Assembly (NCBI GenBank): GCA_003864495.1
Contig: ML133487.1
Coordinates: forward strand, 310,001-374,000
DNA from: Nemopilema nomurai
Taxonomy: Eukaryota; Cnidaria; Scyphozoa; Rhizostomeae; Rhizostomatidae
Direction of reading: 5' to 3'
Length of the DNA: 64,000 nt
Of this stretch, positions 24,798-38,532 are shown piece after piece. The notes below the pieces were generated by a model. The model made no database searches, was not told the DNA's origin, and saw nothing but the letters and a program-made list of their open reading frames with translations. A program made the position numbers and the translations under genes. The stretch's first letter is position 1; every line of letters begins with the position of its first letter.

Positions 24798-26108
24798 TTT
24801 ATTTGTGATGTTTGTAATAAACCAAACAAAATTTTAGGCCCACAACGTGACCCTTTTGAAAAGTGACTGCAATGCAACTCGAGGCTTGAATGGCCGATCT
24901 CGCTTTCAAATGTTCTTGGAAAAATTTTCAGCCAATGAGCAGTGCCCAAATCACAACTATCAACCAATTGTGTTGATCCGCGTTTCTGCATTTGAAGTTG
25001 GTGGTATCTTTCACAAAAGTACAAACAAAACATAATTATACAATAAATCGGAAACAAGATGTTTTTTCACCTGCAAAATTCTAAAATTTTATTGAAATCA
25101 CAAATGGTACCGACTTCAGAGCAAACGTGTATGTTAACAACTGGATCTAGAAAATTCATTGAATCACTCGATGATATCAAGAAATTAGTAAAACATACGC
25201 TAATTAATTATCCTTTTGTCAAAGAACTTTTCATCAGCCAAATAAAAGTAACTTTCCATAACCCTCCAGGCTGGAAGAGTTGGTTCGTAACAAGCCATTA
25301 TTTCACTAGTAATGTGCTTTGAGGTATAATGAAAATCAAAAAAGTTTTGTTGCGATTCCTTTGATAAGCTTATTTTTACCTAGGAGTATTCTTCGACCAA
25401 ATTTGCTGCAAAGAAGAACAAGATTCAATTTTTCTGTTGATGCTTCTTCTCTTCTTAGTAGCAAATGTCAGTTCTGCCAAGAGTTCTTGTAATATTTCCA
25501 AGAATAGTTGTAAAAATCACCATTATAGATCAAGCCTACAATATATTTTCTAAATATTAAGTAGTTGGCCCCAATGTACGAACGTTTTCTCTATCACAAA
25601 GTCATGAAACCAGCGCTACATGATGGACAACCTTGCAGGCAGTATAAAATATTCTCTCCGCAGAAGCCACAGAAGCGTATAAACATGAAGTTACATAATA
25701 CTAATTACTACTAGTTACGGAAGAACAAGACCTACGTAGCAGCTACTCGGAGCTGCCACCATTTCTGTTTGATTTTCTGCCATTACTTGAAATAGAATTG
25801 CAATTACTGGAAATGCAATACACTTTCCTTGGCAAAATTTGCCCAAAAGTTTTCTGGTAAGACTCAAGAGGCACTTAAAATCAAAGGTCTCCAGCAACGA
25901 CGACGTTTCATTAAAACCTGAATTTCAAATTCATTCTTTTAAGTAATGGAAATTTATGTAGATGTGTTTTAAGTTTTGTGAAATGTTTCGTGATGGTTAT
26001 GACGAATTTTGTGCAAGTCTGGTCGCCACAAAAGGCCAGCTGACCAGCATCCAGTTGCCTCGTCATCAGAATGAGGTAGCGTTTGCATGCCTTTGCAATA
26101 AAGCCAAA
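24798..26108. promoter_or_regulatory. Divergent PDIA4/STT3B promoter interval
   Basis: This 1.3 kb interval separates the ATG codons of two oppositely transcribed ER genes, so both promoters and both 5' UTRs must lie in it unless upstream exons exist elsewhere. The PDIA4-proximal part holds ERSE-like sites (24932-24982) and an ACGTG core near 24845. No other gene was seen; a short open frame at 25059-25322 has no support. Confidence 0.65.
24932..24982 (+). promoter_or_regulatory. Paired ER-stress-element-like sites
   Basis: The canonical ERSE is CCAAT-N9-CCACG (NF-Y plus ATF6/XBP1). Here CCAAT-N9-CCGCG lies at 24964-24982 (one mismatch in the second half) and CCAAT-N9-CCAAA at 24932-24950 (two mismatches), 32 bases apart and about 135-185 bases upstream of the PDIA4 start codon. 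PDIA4 is a classical unfolded-protein-response target in vertebrates, so the placement makes sense. Binding is inferred. Confidence 0.5.
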
Positions 26109-29100
26109 ATGGAGGCGGTCGTTGACGAGGGACAGCAGTCGAACAGAAAGAATAAACTCCTTGGTATTCAGTCACTGCTCTCTTTCTTGATACTCTTTGC
26201 TGCTTGGCTGGTTGGATTTTCTAGTCGTTTGTTCGCAGTTGTAAGATTTGAAAGTATTATCCACGAATTCGACCCCTGGCAAGTATAGATTATCTATTGT
26301 CGTTTTATTCTCTTTCAAAAGAACCAAATCTACACTTTTATTTATCGTCACCTCTACGATAGTAAGGACTATTTAATGCTATCACTGGCAACTGAAATCT
26401 TCTTGTTAATGAAAACTGATAAGAAAATTTTGCAGCTCCCTTTCACAGGTGATAATTTACAATGAGAGCGAGTATGGTATTTTTATTGTTTGCTGGTTGC
26501 CATTCTAGAAATATTGGTATTGCTCGCGGCGAGGGTATGCTTCAATATGTTGCTGTCGATTGAATATTTTTGAAAATCAAGTTACTGTTCGTATGCAGAA
26601 GGTTTCTGCCCTTTCAGGCATTTGTTAGCACCTGCTCCCTTTGAATCCCATCTTCTATCGATGAGATTAGCCCAAAACTTTGTTATAGTTGCTGCTTATC
26701 TTGGGATGGGGCGGTTTCAGAGTAGTTTGACTTTCTTCTTGACGAAATGCAAGACAGCCCGGAGATTGGTCATTAGGTTACAGTCTAAATTGTATACGGT
26801 CATGCATGGGTTTATTTATGGTTCTTTATTGCCAAACCCAAGATGCAGCATTATTTATGCTTTCAATTAATAGCACCTCAGTATAATGAGTGGTATTGGA
26901 AAATCTGGCATGTTTGTTGCCCAAAAACAGTAAAGCTTGTGTTGTGTTGTGGTTATCTTATAGAGATCAGGTTATAATTGCCTTTTTTGTTTTGCAGGTT
27001 TAATTATAGATCTACTCATTACTTAGTTGAAAATGGCTATTATAGCTTCCTTAATTGGTTTGATGAAAGAGCTTGGTATCCACTTGGTAGAATTGTTGGA
27101 GGAACAGTAAGTAGAGTTTTTATTTTCAACCAAAATCTCTATTTTGTATTGTGCAAGTGTGTGTCTATGTTTTAAAGCGGAAGATGGATGTTTCATAATA
27201 TATCTTGTTTCTAGGAATTCTTATGCTTGTTTTATTATTTTCTTTAATTCTTCTTGTAAATTTTTCAAACTTGAGGACCAATAGTTTTGAATGTAATAAA
27301 AGTTTTCCAAATCTCTTGCTATTTCAGGTTTTCAGTGATTTGAAAATTTTCAAATTGTTAGTTTTCTCTTTCACATATGTTTCATACAATGCCATGATTT
27401 CTTTTGAAGTGACCAATTTGCAAGAGATATAAAAAGTATTTGATAATACATTAGCTTTCTGTCTGATAGAATTTTTGCTGCATTTTCAGGTCTATCCCGG
27501 TCTTATGCTTACGGCAGGAACCATCCATTGGATTTTAAACACATTGAACTTTACAGTTCATATCCGAGATGTTTGTGTGTTTTTAGCCCCCTTATTCAGG
27601 TAATTTGAACATTAAATGAGCTTCTATTTTTCTTCGTTAGCAACTTGTCCAAGGTGTGCACATTTTTCCTTTTTCTGACTGACAAAAATCACTTTGATTG
27701 TTTCCAATTATGCCGCTTTTCATGTACACAATTTCCTCTAGTTTTTTTGAAGATCCATGCTATAGTGATGTGTAGTAATTGATACCTTTGGTTCCTCCTT
27801 ATTATGACTTGAACAATCATTGCTTCACTGATGTGCCACCATACTGATATATTCTAAATCTTATTCAACTCACGTTAGACAAGCTTAATTCTGATTGATT
27901 GATTGATGAAATTGCAATTTTACTTAACAATTTTTGGTGATTATGAATGGATAGATTGTATTGCTTAGCCTTTTGCTGCAGTAAGTTGCTCTTGTCTTAT
28001 CCTTGTCTAAGACCAAAGCACTTTTGCTCTGATTTCTTTATGTTTATTGATTTACTTGAATAATGAATACTAATGGTGATATGAGGATATAATATTTATA
28101 GTTGGTTATTTTTCAATTTATTGAAGAAATTATACAATAAACCACTTGTTTTGCCATGTTTTATTATTTTATCTTTTATATTTTGACTTTTTGTAACTGG
28201 CTTACCTTTGCAGCGGACTCACTTCAATAGCAACCTATTTGCTTACAAAAGAACTCTGGAATGACCGAGCAGGACTTCTTGCTGCCTGTTTCATTGCCAT
28301 TGGTATGTTTATGATATCTGCCTACTCTATCATCTCTCTATAACTTCTTGTACTCCTGTCAAACTTTTAACATTTTCAAGCACATTTCTTAGTAAGCACA
28401 TAGTTATGCTAAATCTAAGAATCTTTGGGCTTGAAGCATTGTACTTTTTAGAGCTTTTTGTCATTGCTAAAAAGTATGTAAATGACTTGTTTAACAGGGA
28501 ATTGCAGAATAACATGATTTCAGATTTCTGTTCAACTCTTGACATTTAGGTTAGAAAATAACTACATTCTATCATTAATGTAAATAAGGAAATTGAAATA
28601 GTATTTGTGTTGAGAGGTAAGTCTTCTAAGACTAAGTAAAGTTGTGTTCATGTCAGAAAAATTTCCTTTTCTTCAGCTCCAGGATACATTTCAAGGTCAG
28701 TTGCAGGCTCCTATGATAATGAAGGCATTGCCATTTTTGCACTCCAGTTCACATATTTCTTATGGGTAGGTATATGCTATTGTTGTCATCATATAGCAAT
28801 AATATTAGAGGCACAAAACTCGAATATTTGTCTTCAACTAGTTCAACTTTACAGTACAGATGTCAGTGCACCCCTCAAAATTTCCCGAGAGTTAGAGAGA
28901 TCTTTTAGAAACTTGCCCTAGAAATCAAATGTATCTGTCAGTCTTGTTATGCAAAGTCACTTTGTATGCAAAGGATGCCTTAAAGCATTATTCTTTTTGT
29001 TTGCTTTTCGAAATACTTACTACTTTGTTATTACAGGTACGAGCAGTGAAGAGAGGTTCAGTATTTTGGGCTGCAATGGCTGCATTGTCTTATTTTTATA

Positions 29101-32100
29101 TGGTATGTCATTTGTTGTTTGTATGACTTATAACTATATTCTGCAAAAGGAAGATCTTATTTTCAAAATTTGGCCCAGTTGTTTGCTGTATGAGCTTTGA
29201 ACACAAAATAACAAGGTTTTGGTTCAATATGTTGCCATTTGTTTTCTGACTTACTCATAACAATCTTCAAGTATCAAATTTGCTAGCTATATAGGACCCT
29301 CTTAGTAATGGGTTTTGTTGTTTTGCTGTTTAATTGTTATTCTGGATCTGTCATCCCTTTTTTAGGTTTCAGCCTGGGGTGGATATGTCTTCATTATCAA
29401 CTTGATACCTCTCCATGTTTTTGTCTTGATCTTGATGGGAAGATTCTCCAACAAAATATATGCAGGTAACTTTTGGGGTGGTGGATATTTTCTATCGTTG
29501 TTGTCTCACAGATTTGCTAAGGCCATCAAGAAAATGTTTCATATGAACTTGTTTAATATCTAATAGTGTCTTTAAGACCTACTTAAAAATGACTTCCCTA
29601 TTTGCCCCATTACACTCAAGACCCTTACTTTTACATAATCGACCTTCTCATTATCTAATCAGGTCTTATTTTCATAACGTCTCCACCATATCCAGTTAAT
29701 AACACATGCATTAATGTTGATTAGCTGTTGGTAAGACCATGCACTCACTCACGCTTTGATCATTTTCAGCATACAGCGTGTTTTTCATGGTTGGCCTCTT
29801 GTGCTCAATGCAGGTGCCTTTCGTTGGCTTCCAGCCTGTCAGAACGAGTGAACACATGGCGGCTGCTGGTGTGTATGCTTTCTGCAGTTGCAAGCGAGTT
29901 CATTTGCTTTCATTCATCCGGCAGTACGCTTCAAGTGCTGGAGCTTGGAGTACATTTGGCCATAGGCAGCATAGATAGAAAATGAACTGAAGCGAAACAA
30001 CGAATTGAATATCGTCTACGTTTTCTCTCTGTCCCCAAGTTCCCTTAAGTTTCATGGCTTGGCTTCAAAGCTGCTTTCTTTTTGCAACGATTTCATATAG
30101 GTGTTGCTTGCTTGTGGATCCAGGATCATACTTTGTGTATTTTTGCTTAACTATTTTTTCTCATTAGAACAAGTAGCTTCGGTGTTCCTAAAGCAAGAAA
30201 TCAATTTCACTTCTCTTCTTAGAATTCACCACGTTTACTTCAACCATAAACTTTGCATTATGAGGACAACGCGTTTTCTTGGGCTTGCTGCTTTTTTTTT
30301 GTTGATTTTATCTATCTTATTACTTTGATGATACTTTTGATACATCATGTTTTTCATACTTTCAAGAAATGCGGCAGATAACCAAGCACTCCGAATCTCA
30401 TTTCAGGTGTTTTCTGTCTCATCCAAGCATATGCTTTTATCAAATATTTAAGAGATCACATGAGCAAGGCTGAGTTCAAACATCTATTCAACCTGGCGAT
30501 TGTCGGATTTGCTGGTTTGGTATTTTTGGCAGTGATTGCTTTGACCTACATGGGTATGTTTCTTTCACAGATGCCAAGCTTTTGAAACTACGACATTAAC
30601 ACTTGCATACACGTGACTAGATCTAGCGATATATTACAGCTTTGTGAACGAAAATATAAAGATTATATCTTCATAAATTAATCGAAAAGTTTAGCTTTTA
30701 GATACTCTTCTACCTCTTCTAAATTGACCTTTTTTGTGAAGGAAGCATAAATTACCAAAAGCTATTAGAATGCAGGGATTTCTTCATCCTCTCATATGAT
30801 GCTAATGTAACAGTTAGTAAAGGATGCTTCTTGCAGCTACTATAAAGTTGTAAGGAAGGATGCTTTAAAACGAGTGAGCAGATCGCATTATTAACGCCAT
30901 ATGGTACATGAGACAATTTACCTTAGAAGTTGTTGAAGAAGTTACCTTAGATCATGCTATTGGTTCTTTGCAGGCTACATTGCGCCTTGGAGTGGCAGAT
31001 TCTACTCCCTTTTTGACACCGGGTGAATATTTGCTATTTCTTTTATAATCATGAGCAACGTATTGCTTTTTGCAATCAAATTGTTCGTTAGTCTTGGCAG
31101 TGAATATCGTATAAAAGTCTTCCATCATTTGCTTGCTACTGCACAGTGCAGTCTTGCGCAAATGGGCATTTTGGCTTGCGCATTTTGGACCAAAAGATTG
31201 GTCTTAAACCCCCACCCCCTTTTCATTGACAATAATTTCAGAAAGAATATCTATTATATGTCATTGCCTTTGAAAACTATGCAATAGAATAAGAGTGACA
31301 GCTTACATATATATAGCAGGTTCATCGGGGTAGACGTGTTCTGTCTATGTCAGTTGTAGCACTATGTTTGGCAATGGGAATTCATTGTCTGCGTTGTACT
31401 GATACGATAGTTTGCTGCAGGTATGCCAAGATTCACATTCCGATCATCGCATCTGTCTCTGAACATCAGCCGACAACTTGGGTTTCGTTCTTCTTCGATC
31501 TCCACGTGCTCATCTGTGCCTTTCCCTATGGTGTTTACATCTGCGTTAAGAAGGTGAACAACGAGCGGGTTTTCGGTAAGTTGTCCTGTTTCTAAAGTTT
31601 GCACGTTTGACGCCACGCAAACAGATACTTACCGTCATTACTTCGATTGACACTTACTGTGCAGGCAGTTGATGAACTCCTTCATGTAATGCTCCTCAAA
31701 TGACACATTAAAGTTTTTGGAAACCTGGAAAGCCTTGATGTGCTGGAAATGATCACCGATCTCATCCTTATGAAATTCCCGAAATAGACGAACGCCTCAT
31801 TATGTCAATCGGCAATCTTCAGAGATGACCATCGTGAAGATGAGATCGGTTATAATTTGCGACACATGCCAAATATGCTTATTCCGTAAGGTCCATATTG
31901 ATTATCAGTGGCACACAGGTTGGCCATAAACACCTCTATGATGTTTTCTAGTTGGTCCCTATCCTGCACTCACTGTTAATGTATTTCTACAAGTAATATT
32001 TCTACTAATTCGTTAACACTGTAAGATGTTGTCATATTGTTTCTTGCTCACATGAGACCAGATACAATCAGCAGTCGTGGACTATCCATTTTAACAAGAA

Positions 32101-35100
32101 TGCTTGTCAGGCCTGCAAGCTTTAAAACAGTGCCTTGTAATGCTGTTTTCTGAATAATTTCGTTGCATTTCAGTGGTACTTTATGCCGTGTCTGCAGTTT
32201 ACTTTGCTGGAGTGATGGTTCGTTTGATGCTTACGCTGACCCCCGTCGTCTGCATGCTGTCCGCCATCGCGTTTTCTTCCACCTTCGACATCTACCTAGA
32301 TGATCGAGAATCCTTTGTCGCTGTGGAGGAGGACACCACTGCTGTGGCTTCAAAACGTTCCAATGCTCCCGATGTGGGGAAGAAGAAAAAGAAGGAGAAA
32401 GAGAAAGAAAAGGACAAAGATCTGAGTGTCATGGTTTGTTGAGTGTTCCTTTAAATCAAGATTTTTTTATTCATTGTGCCTACTCATCTAAAGATATTCA
32501 GAACTTTGTGTGGGTGAGCAAATGTTAAGTTGGGATGAGGAGAGGATTGCTGTCATCATAATCACCTGCATCCTGCGCTGTATCAGAAGATTTATTACTA
32601 GCTGATGCCTATTTTTGTTTTGTGATGGAATTTGGTTATTATTCTTTTGAAGACCCTACGTATAATTTTTTTATGTTTATGTATAAGAATTTATAAAAAA
32701 CACGAGAAATTTCATTCTCCAAGCTTGGTCTCAATCATTTTTTTCTTGGATGCTTTTTTCTTGGATGCTAAGAAAACCCCTTGTGAACTCCCGTTTGAAG
32801 CCAAGATTCTGTGACAGCGTGAGGCTTTGTGTTCTGTTGTCATGTTTGTGCGTATCCTTCTTTACTTTACATTTCCACTAGTTTTGCTGAGCTGATATTA
32901 ATCTGCCTTTTGTTTCTTCTAATAAGCAACAACACGAAAAGCCCCCCGTCGAGTCAGAAGTCAGCAAAAGCGAGCAGACGGAAGACAACGCGATTGGGTC
33001 CCACTTGAAGACGATCACTGTTATGTTCTTGTTGATTCTACTCATGCTCTTCGCTATTCACTGCACTTGGGTCACAAGCAATGCATATTCGAGCCCGTCC
33101 ATTGTGCTTGCCTCTACAAACTATGACGGGTACGGTTTAAACCTTTTTGAATAACCTAAAGGGACATACTCAATTGTCTCCTTCCCATACGCATTCTGTG
33201 TTTGTCTTTATAAATTTTGCAAAATTTGCAACGTTTCTTTTTGCCCAGATTTCAACAGATTTGCACATGATTTACCCGAGTTTCCCTTTGTTTTAGTCTT
33301 CTCAAATTCCTTGTAGAACTCTCGATCCTTCCAATGCATCAAAAGTAATAGAAGCTGCAAGACGCAGCTGCATTATCAGCCTTGCAATTCCTTTTTAGAA
33401 AATGACAATTTTTTCGCAATAAATGAATATTCATATACTGGTAGCAAAATAACTATTATAAATGATTGTTTAGGAGTCGCAACATATTGGATGACTTCAG
33501 GGAGGCTTACTTCTGGTTGAGACAAAATACGGATGAGAATTCAAGGTAACTTTGACGTATGTCTTTGTATTTAAAGTTTCTCTATCAACGTAAATATTAT
33601 TGTTTGAATGGTGTTTTGATGGACTCTATGGACATACGTATAAGCTTCATACTTTCGTCTTTTAGATTCTCTGAAATACTCTATAGGATTAAGAAATGCT
33701 GCGTTTCTGCAGCAACAGTCTCAAATCACCCGCGAGCGAAACGTGAAATTCACGCGGGACTGATGCTATTCATAAGCTCCAGTATGTTTACTATGTTGCA
33801 ACGTGTATTTTACTTCTCTGTCCTTCTGTTTAGGGTCATGTCGTGGTGGGATTACGGTTACCAGATCGCGGGTATGGCCAATCGGACAACGATGGTTGAC
33901 AATAATACTTGGAATAACAGTCACATTGCTCTGGTAAGCCAATCATCGCTTCTGTGACGTCTTCTATTCAGCGAAAGTGATGGAATACGCACTTTGTGGG
34001 GCTACCTTGAAAATAGGCGATGCCGCTCTTTTTGGGGCAGTGTTTGAAGATTCGCCTGAAAGCAATAATATTGGGTTGCAGTAAACGGGGATATACCCCT
34101 TCCCAAAGGAGGAAAATTTGTATTCGAATTATAAGCCAAAAGGATAACAGATCAGCTTGAACAACCTATAGTACTTTTTCTGAAGGAAATGAAGGTATCT
34201 TTGCAAAATTATAGGAGGATTTTAATTCTAATGAAGTTTTTATTTTAAAATTCCTATTCTTTGTATATATATTTATATAAATTTATATGAATTATATTCT
34301 TTGTTTATATATATTTATATGAATTATTTTTATATTCTTTGTTTATATATGAATTATGAATTTTTATATTTTTCTATTCCTAATTCCTATTTCTTTTATT
34401 TTGATTTGATATTCTGCATATTCAATTGTTGAGACCAGTTATATCAACACAGGTGTATAATTGAGACATTTGAAGCATCGCAAAATATTTTCGTAGAAAC
34501 TTGTTTTTACCGTGCAAGTAAAATGCAGTTGTAAATGCCTGGTTGATTGATCACTTTGGTGCCTCAATAGGTGGGAAAGGCGATGTCTTCGAATGAAACG
34601 GCCGCATACGAAATCATGCGCTCGTTGAATGTCGATTACGTGTTGGTTATTTTTGGCGGGGTGATCGGATATTCTGGCGATGATATCAACAAGTTTTTGT
34701 GGATGGTCAGGATTGCTGAAGGAGAGCACCCAAAGGACATCAAGGTACGTTGTCTGTGTGGCAACAGCAATTGTTTAATAAGCAGGCGTTCACGATTTTC
34801 CTGATGCTCTTACAATGGTCGTCAGAAGACAAGCCCTCTTCTCAATGTGCTCCACATAGACGATGCTTTGTACTGATTGCCTTTGTACTGCTTGTACCTT
34901 GATCCACACTTGCAAAAAAGAATGTATCCCCTGTACCTACTTCTATATGCAGTCAACCGCTAATTGCATCTTAGATTCTAGTTTACTGTACCTCTGCATC
35001 TATTCATTATTCTAACTATTTTCGCACTTTGATTTACTCTTACCCTAAAACGATTAAGATATTACCAATCCTTATTCAGTTGCAAACTCAGACTCTTTTT

Positions 35101-37122
35101 CCTTGTCATTTTGATTTCGTTGCATATAGCAGTCCCTTTTGTGATAATTCTCTTTTGTCACAGGAATCAGACTACTTCACCCCACAAGGTGAATTCCGTG
35201 TTGACAAGGGCGGTTCCCCGACACTTCTAAACTGTTTGATGTACAAGCTGTGTTATTATAGATTCGGTGAGATGCAGGTATGTGGTCGAAGCCTCGTTTT
35301 CACTACGTTGCCCGCATCATGTGCTACAATCGCTAGCAGAGCACTTACATCAACCAGAAAGGCCCTTTAAGACCTTCCCAACTTTTTGCGTGTAGATCAA
35401 CCTATTGTGCGCTTTCATTATTGATCGATTTGGCCCCACTTCTATCTTCTGAGCAATTTTTGGATTCGGACGCCTTGGTCTTTCCCTGTTAATTTTGAAA
35501 TCATGTTTCTTCCTTCAATAAGCTATTAAGCACGGCTTTTGACCGCCACTTTTTTGTTTTTAATTTGTTGGTTAAGAACAGATGACCGATGTGATAGTGT
35601 TCTGTAGGCAGTTGTGAACTCAAATGCTAACGTGGGCAAACCTGACTATTAAACATGATGTCATTATCTTCTAGCTTGACTTTAGAGCGCCCTCTGGCTA
35701 CGACCGAACACGAAACGCTGAAATTGGCAATAAGAACATCAAGCTGACGCACTTGGAAGAAGCCTACACAACGGAGCACTGGCTTGTTCGAATTTACCGG
35801 TTAATACTTGCCTTCAGTTCCATCACTCGCTTTAGTATTTTTTCATAACCCCAGACTAAGGCCCCGTTCACATTGCTCCGCTGTGAAAACGGAGGTTTTT
35901 GAAAACGCTAACGAAAATGCATAAATCTGAAAACGGTGCGTTTTGAAAAGGGTCCGTTTTCAATATGGACACCAAAAGACATTTGAAAACCCTAAGAACA
36001 GCAGCAAGATTTCATGCTGAAGGCGCCACGAATCACATTACAGTGTATTTCAAAATAGCTGACTTTGGACCGAAAACGACTGTTGTTCGAATCTTGTGGC
36101 TTTGGCTTCTGTTCCGAGTTGCATAGCAATCATTTCGTTTCGTTTAGGTGGCATATTTGATCTTGAAAGCAATTTCTTGATGAAATTTCTTATCGACTTC
36201 TTGATGCTAATCGAGAATGGCGTGGCTTCGTGTGTGGGTTTCGGTTTGGCGCCAGTTTTGAGGCAAAAGGACTCGTGTTGAAAGGGAGGCCGTGACTGCG
36301 TTTTCGCTATAGCAATGAGAACGCCTATCGTTTTCATAGCGTTTTCATTCTAAAACTGAGCAATAAACGCTTCATTTAGTTGAAAGAAGAAAGAACATGG
36401 AGAGAAGCTAAGTTGCCTCTTTGTGCATTTCACTGTCCTCTCCTTCCGTAGAGTGAAGCCTCTGGATAACAGGCCAAAGAGCAGTGATGTGAAACGGACG
36501 TCGAAATCAAAGACCAAATCAACCTATTCCAGCTACAAGGTGCGTCTTCTTTTGGTTTTTTTCTATTTTATCTCTCTTTAGCAATTTTCTATGATTTTCA
36601 AGCATTTCACGTTGGTTGTTGCTTCTTTACTGTATTTATTATTCAAATCTTCTTGGGCATTAATTTATGAAAATCCTACTCACTTGATTATTAAACAATG
36701 AAAGTGTTATCGACGCACTCTTTAATTACGACCCATCTGCATTTCAGGACTTAGTGTAGAACAGCCCATTTCCAGGTTTCCGCCATTTTTATGCATCTAA
36801 TCATTGGATGACCATTTGGTTGGACTATACGTTTCCCCAAATCAATAAATGACTATTACTAAGCATGTTATGATTATTTGCTTGCCTCTCCCACTCTCGA
36901 TTATTTGCTTGCCTCTCTCACTCTTGGTTAAAATGAACAGTCTTTCAGCCTCAAGAATGAAAACAATTTAATCATAAATTCATCTAGTAGGCCTGAAATG
37001 TTTGTGTTTTATCGCAGGGGCGCTATGGCAAGTCGGGCTACATCAAGAACAAGACGGTCGTGAAGCTAGGCAAGCGCGTGAAGAAGCGAAAGTCTAAAAA
37101 GACCAGGAAGGCAAAGGCCTAA
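26109..37122 (+). CDS. STT3B: Oligosaccharyltransferase catalytic subunit STT3B
   Basis: Transfers the lipid-linked glycan to Asn-X-Ser/Thr in the ER; the STT3B isoform handles post-translational sites. Exons: 26109-26278, 26998-27106, 27490-27599, 28214-28302, 28677-28765, 29037-29102, 29366-29465, 29770-29868, 30407-30553, 30974-31022, 31421-31575, 32174-32433, 32927-33129, 33474-33545, 33834-33933, 34571-34744, 35164-35277, 35675-35799, 36452-36539, 37018-37122; 807 residues (human 826). Visible: cytosolic N-terminus; first catalytic loop HEFDPWFNYR; DNEG; about 13 membrane segments; SVSEHQP at 354-360; Lys/Glu-rich linker before the last membrane span; WWDYG at 577-581; DK motif D644-K647-M651-I654; strongly basic C-terminus. 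It matches STT3B rather than STT3A at [11 protein letters not shown], at AEGEHPKDI, and in having the charged linker. Intron 1 is GC-AG. It is divergent from PDIA4. A serine (S612) lies two residues after GKAM in the NETAAYEIM segment, which is conserved. Confidence 0.97.
34255..34363. repeat. AT-rich imperfect tandem repeat
   Basis: Three diverged copies of an ATTCTTTGTTTATATA-like unit lie in the intron between STT3B exons 15 and 16. This is low-complexity AT-rich DNA. Confidence 0.6.
35862..36355. repeat. Possible mobile-element remnant rich in GAAAACG words
   Basis: Within STT3B intron 18, the left side begins GGCCCCGTTCACATTGC and has repeated GAAAACG or CGTTTTC words. The right side has the inverse words (GCGTTTTCGCTA, CGTTTTCATAGCGTTTTC). 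This looks like a non-autonomous element with inverted, word-repetitive ends, but clean terminal repeats and a target duplication could not be defined. Confidence 0.4.
36872..36925. repeat. 27-bp tandem duplication
   Basis: GATTATTTGCTTGCCTCTC and its 3' continuation occur twice in succession in the last intron of STT3B with about two differences, so this is a recent local duplication. Confidence 0.75.
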
Positions 37123-37740
37123 AAGAACTGACGTAACTTCAGCCTCTCGAGGATCCTGGGATCTTGTCATCTAGATGTAGATGCTTTTCATTATTTTTCT
37201 TTATACTACTACAGATAAATCAATGCCCAAACACCCTGGATGCCCCTTTTAAGACACAACTGTGTTTTTAGTGAGATTATCACAGATTGAGAAGTTTGCA
37301 AGAAATGCCAACTAGCATTGCTACTTTTGAGTCTATGGAATATTATCAGTGTTATGTCGCTAGCAGTATGCGCTTGAAATTTTTTTTCTGTCTTATCAAA
37401 GTATGTGCAACAAAAAATGACGCTCTAAATCTGTAACTAATTTTTACACTTATATCTTGACTACATCGGTATTACTATTTGTTTTTCTGTACCCTCCTCG
37501 GTTTTAAAAGGGGGCTTCCAATGAGATCGACTGGGGGAGGAACCCACTTTGATAGTCATATCCCAAGCGAATTGATATAGATGTAAGAATAACTCAAGAT
37601 GATATTTCTAACGCATCCTGAGATGGCCTTAAATTTTACCTGGAATCTCTGTCGAAATTCCTAGAACGCCTTGTGTCCTGAGCAACCTTATGGAGTTTTG
37701 ACGTACGTATGGTATGAATACAGAATTATGTTCTCTTTTA

Positions 37741-37746
37741 AATAAA
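37741..37746 (+). promoter_or_regulatory. STT3B: Candidate poly(A) signal of STT3B
   Basis: AATAAA lies 619 bases after the STT3B stop; I saw no canonical hexamer closer. An upstream variant signal cannot be excluded. Confidence 0.4.
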
Positions 37747-38532
37747 ATGGGGGTAACAACTGTGATAAAAGATGAAAAACAAGTTCTATCATTTGATTCA
37801 GTAATCATTTAACTGTGCACTATAAGTGATACACCTTAGCCTTAGTGCTACAAGACTAGTTAGTATGTCGACAGATCGATTGATTGTATCATTGCGATTA
37901 GATTTCCAGTTTGATGAATTTGTACCATTATGGTGGACGTGGATCATTAATGAATCATTAGTATTTCTTTTATCAGAGTTTTGAACTACCTTCAGCTGCC
38001 TATCTTCTTACTACCTTCAGCTTGCCTATCTTAAATTTTCATCGTTGTTTTAATACTCGTCCGTTGCTTTTAATACGTTGCTAAAAATCCCTAGTGATAT
38101 CAACAGACGTACGGTCAGTTTGGCAAGAGTTTCCCAGGACATGAATCCATCTTGTTTCCACGAGGCCTAAAAGTTTTCGAACAGGTTGAGGTTCACCATT
38201 TGGAAGTCATAAGTATTGGCAAAGCAGCATTTGAAAACATTTTAGATGTTGGAAGCCTCGTATTGGGAAATGCAACTTTGTTTCAAAACAAAACAGATTT
38301 TGGGTAGATCGATCGAAATGATTATCAGCTAGATTGTTCAGTTTGCCATATGATCGGTTAACACCAGGTCGACTGTAAATGAAGGTGCATCTATTGCAGA
38401 AAACGTCATTTATACAATGCTCTCGTCCCGTTACCATCTCAAACCGTAACTCGCTTCGACCGTAACTCAAAAAACGTCTGTCAAAATTGCTGCCTCGTTG
38501 TCGATCCGTATCAAAAGTTATCCGGATAGCCT

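Noticed and set aside
26109..37122. STT3A as the identity of the oligosaccharyltransferase gene
   Set aside because: [20 protein letters not shown] and the charged linker before the last membrane helix match STT3B; STT3A has different residues at these sites and lacks the long linker.
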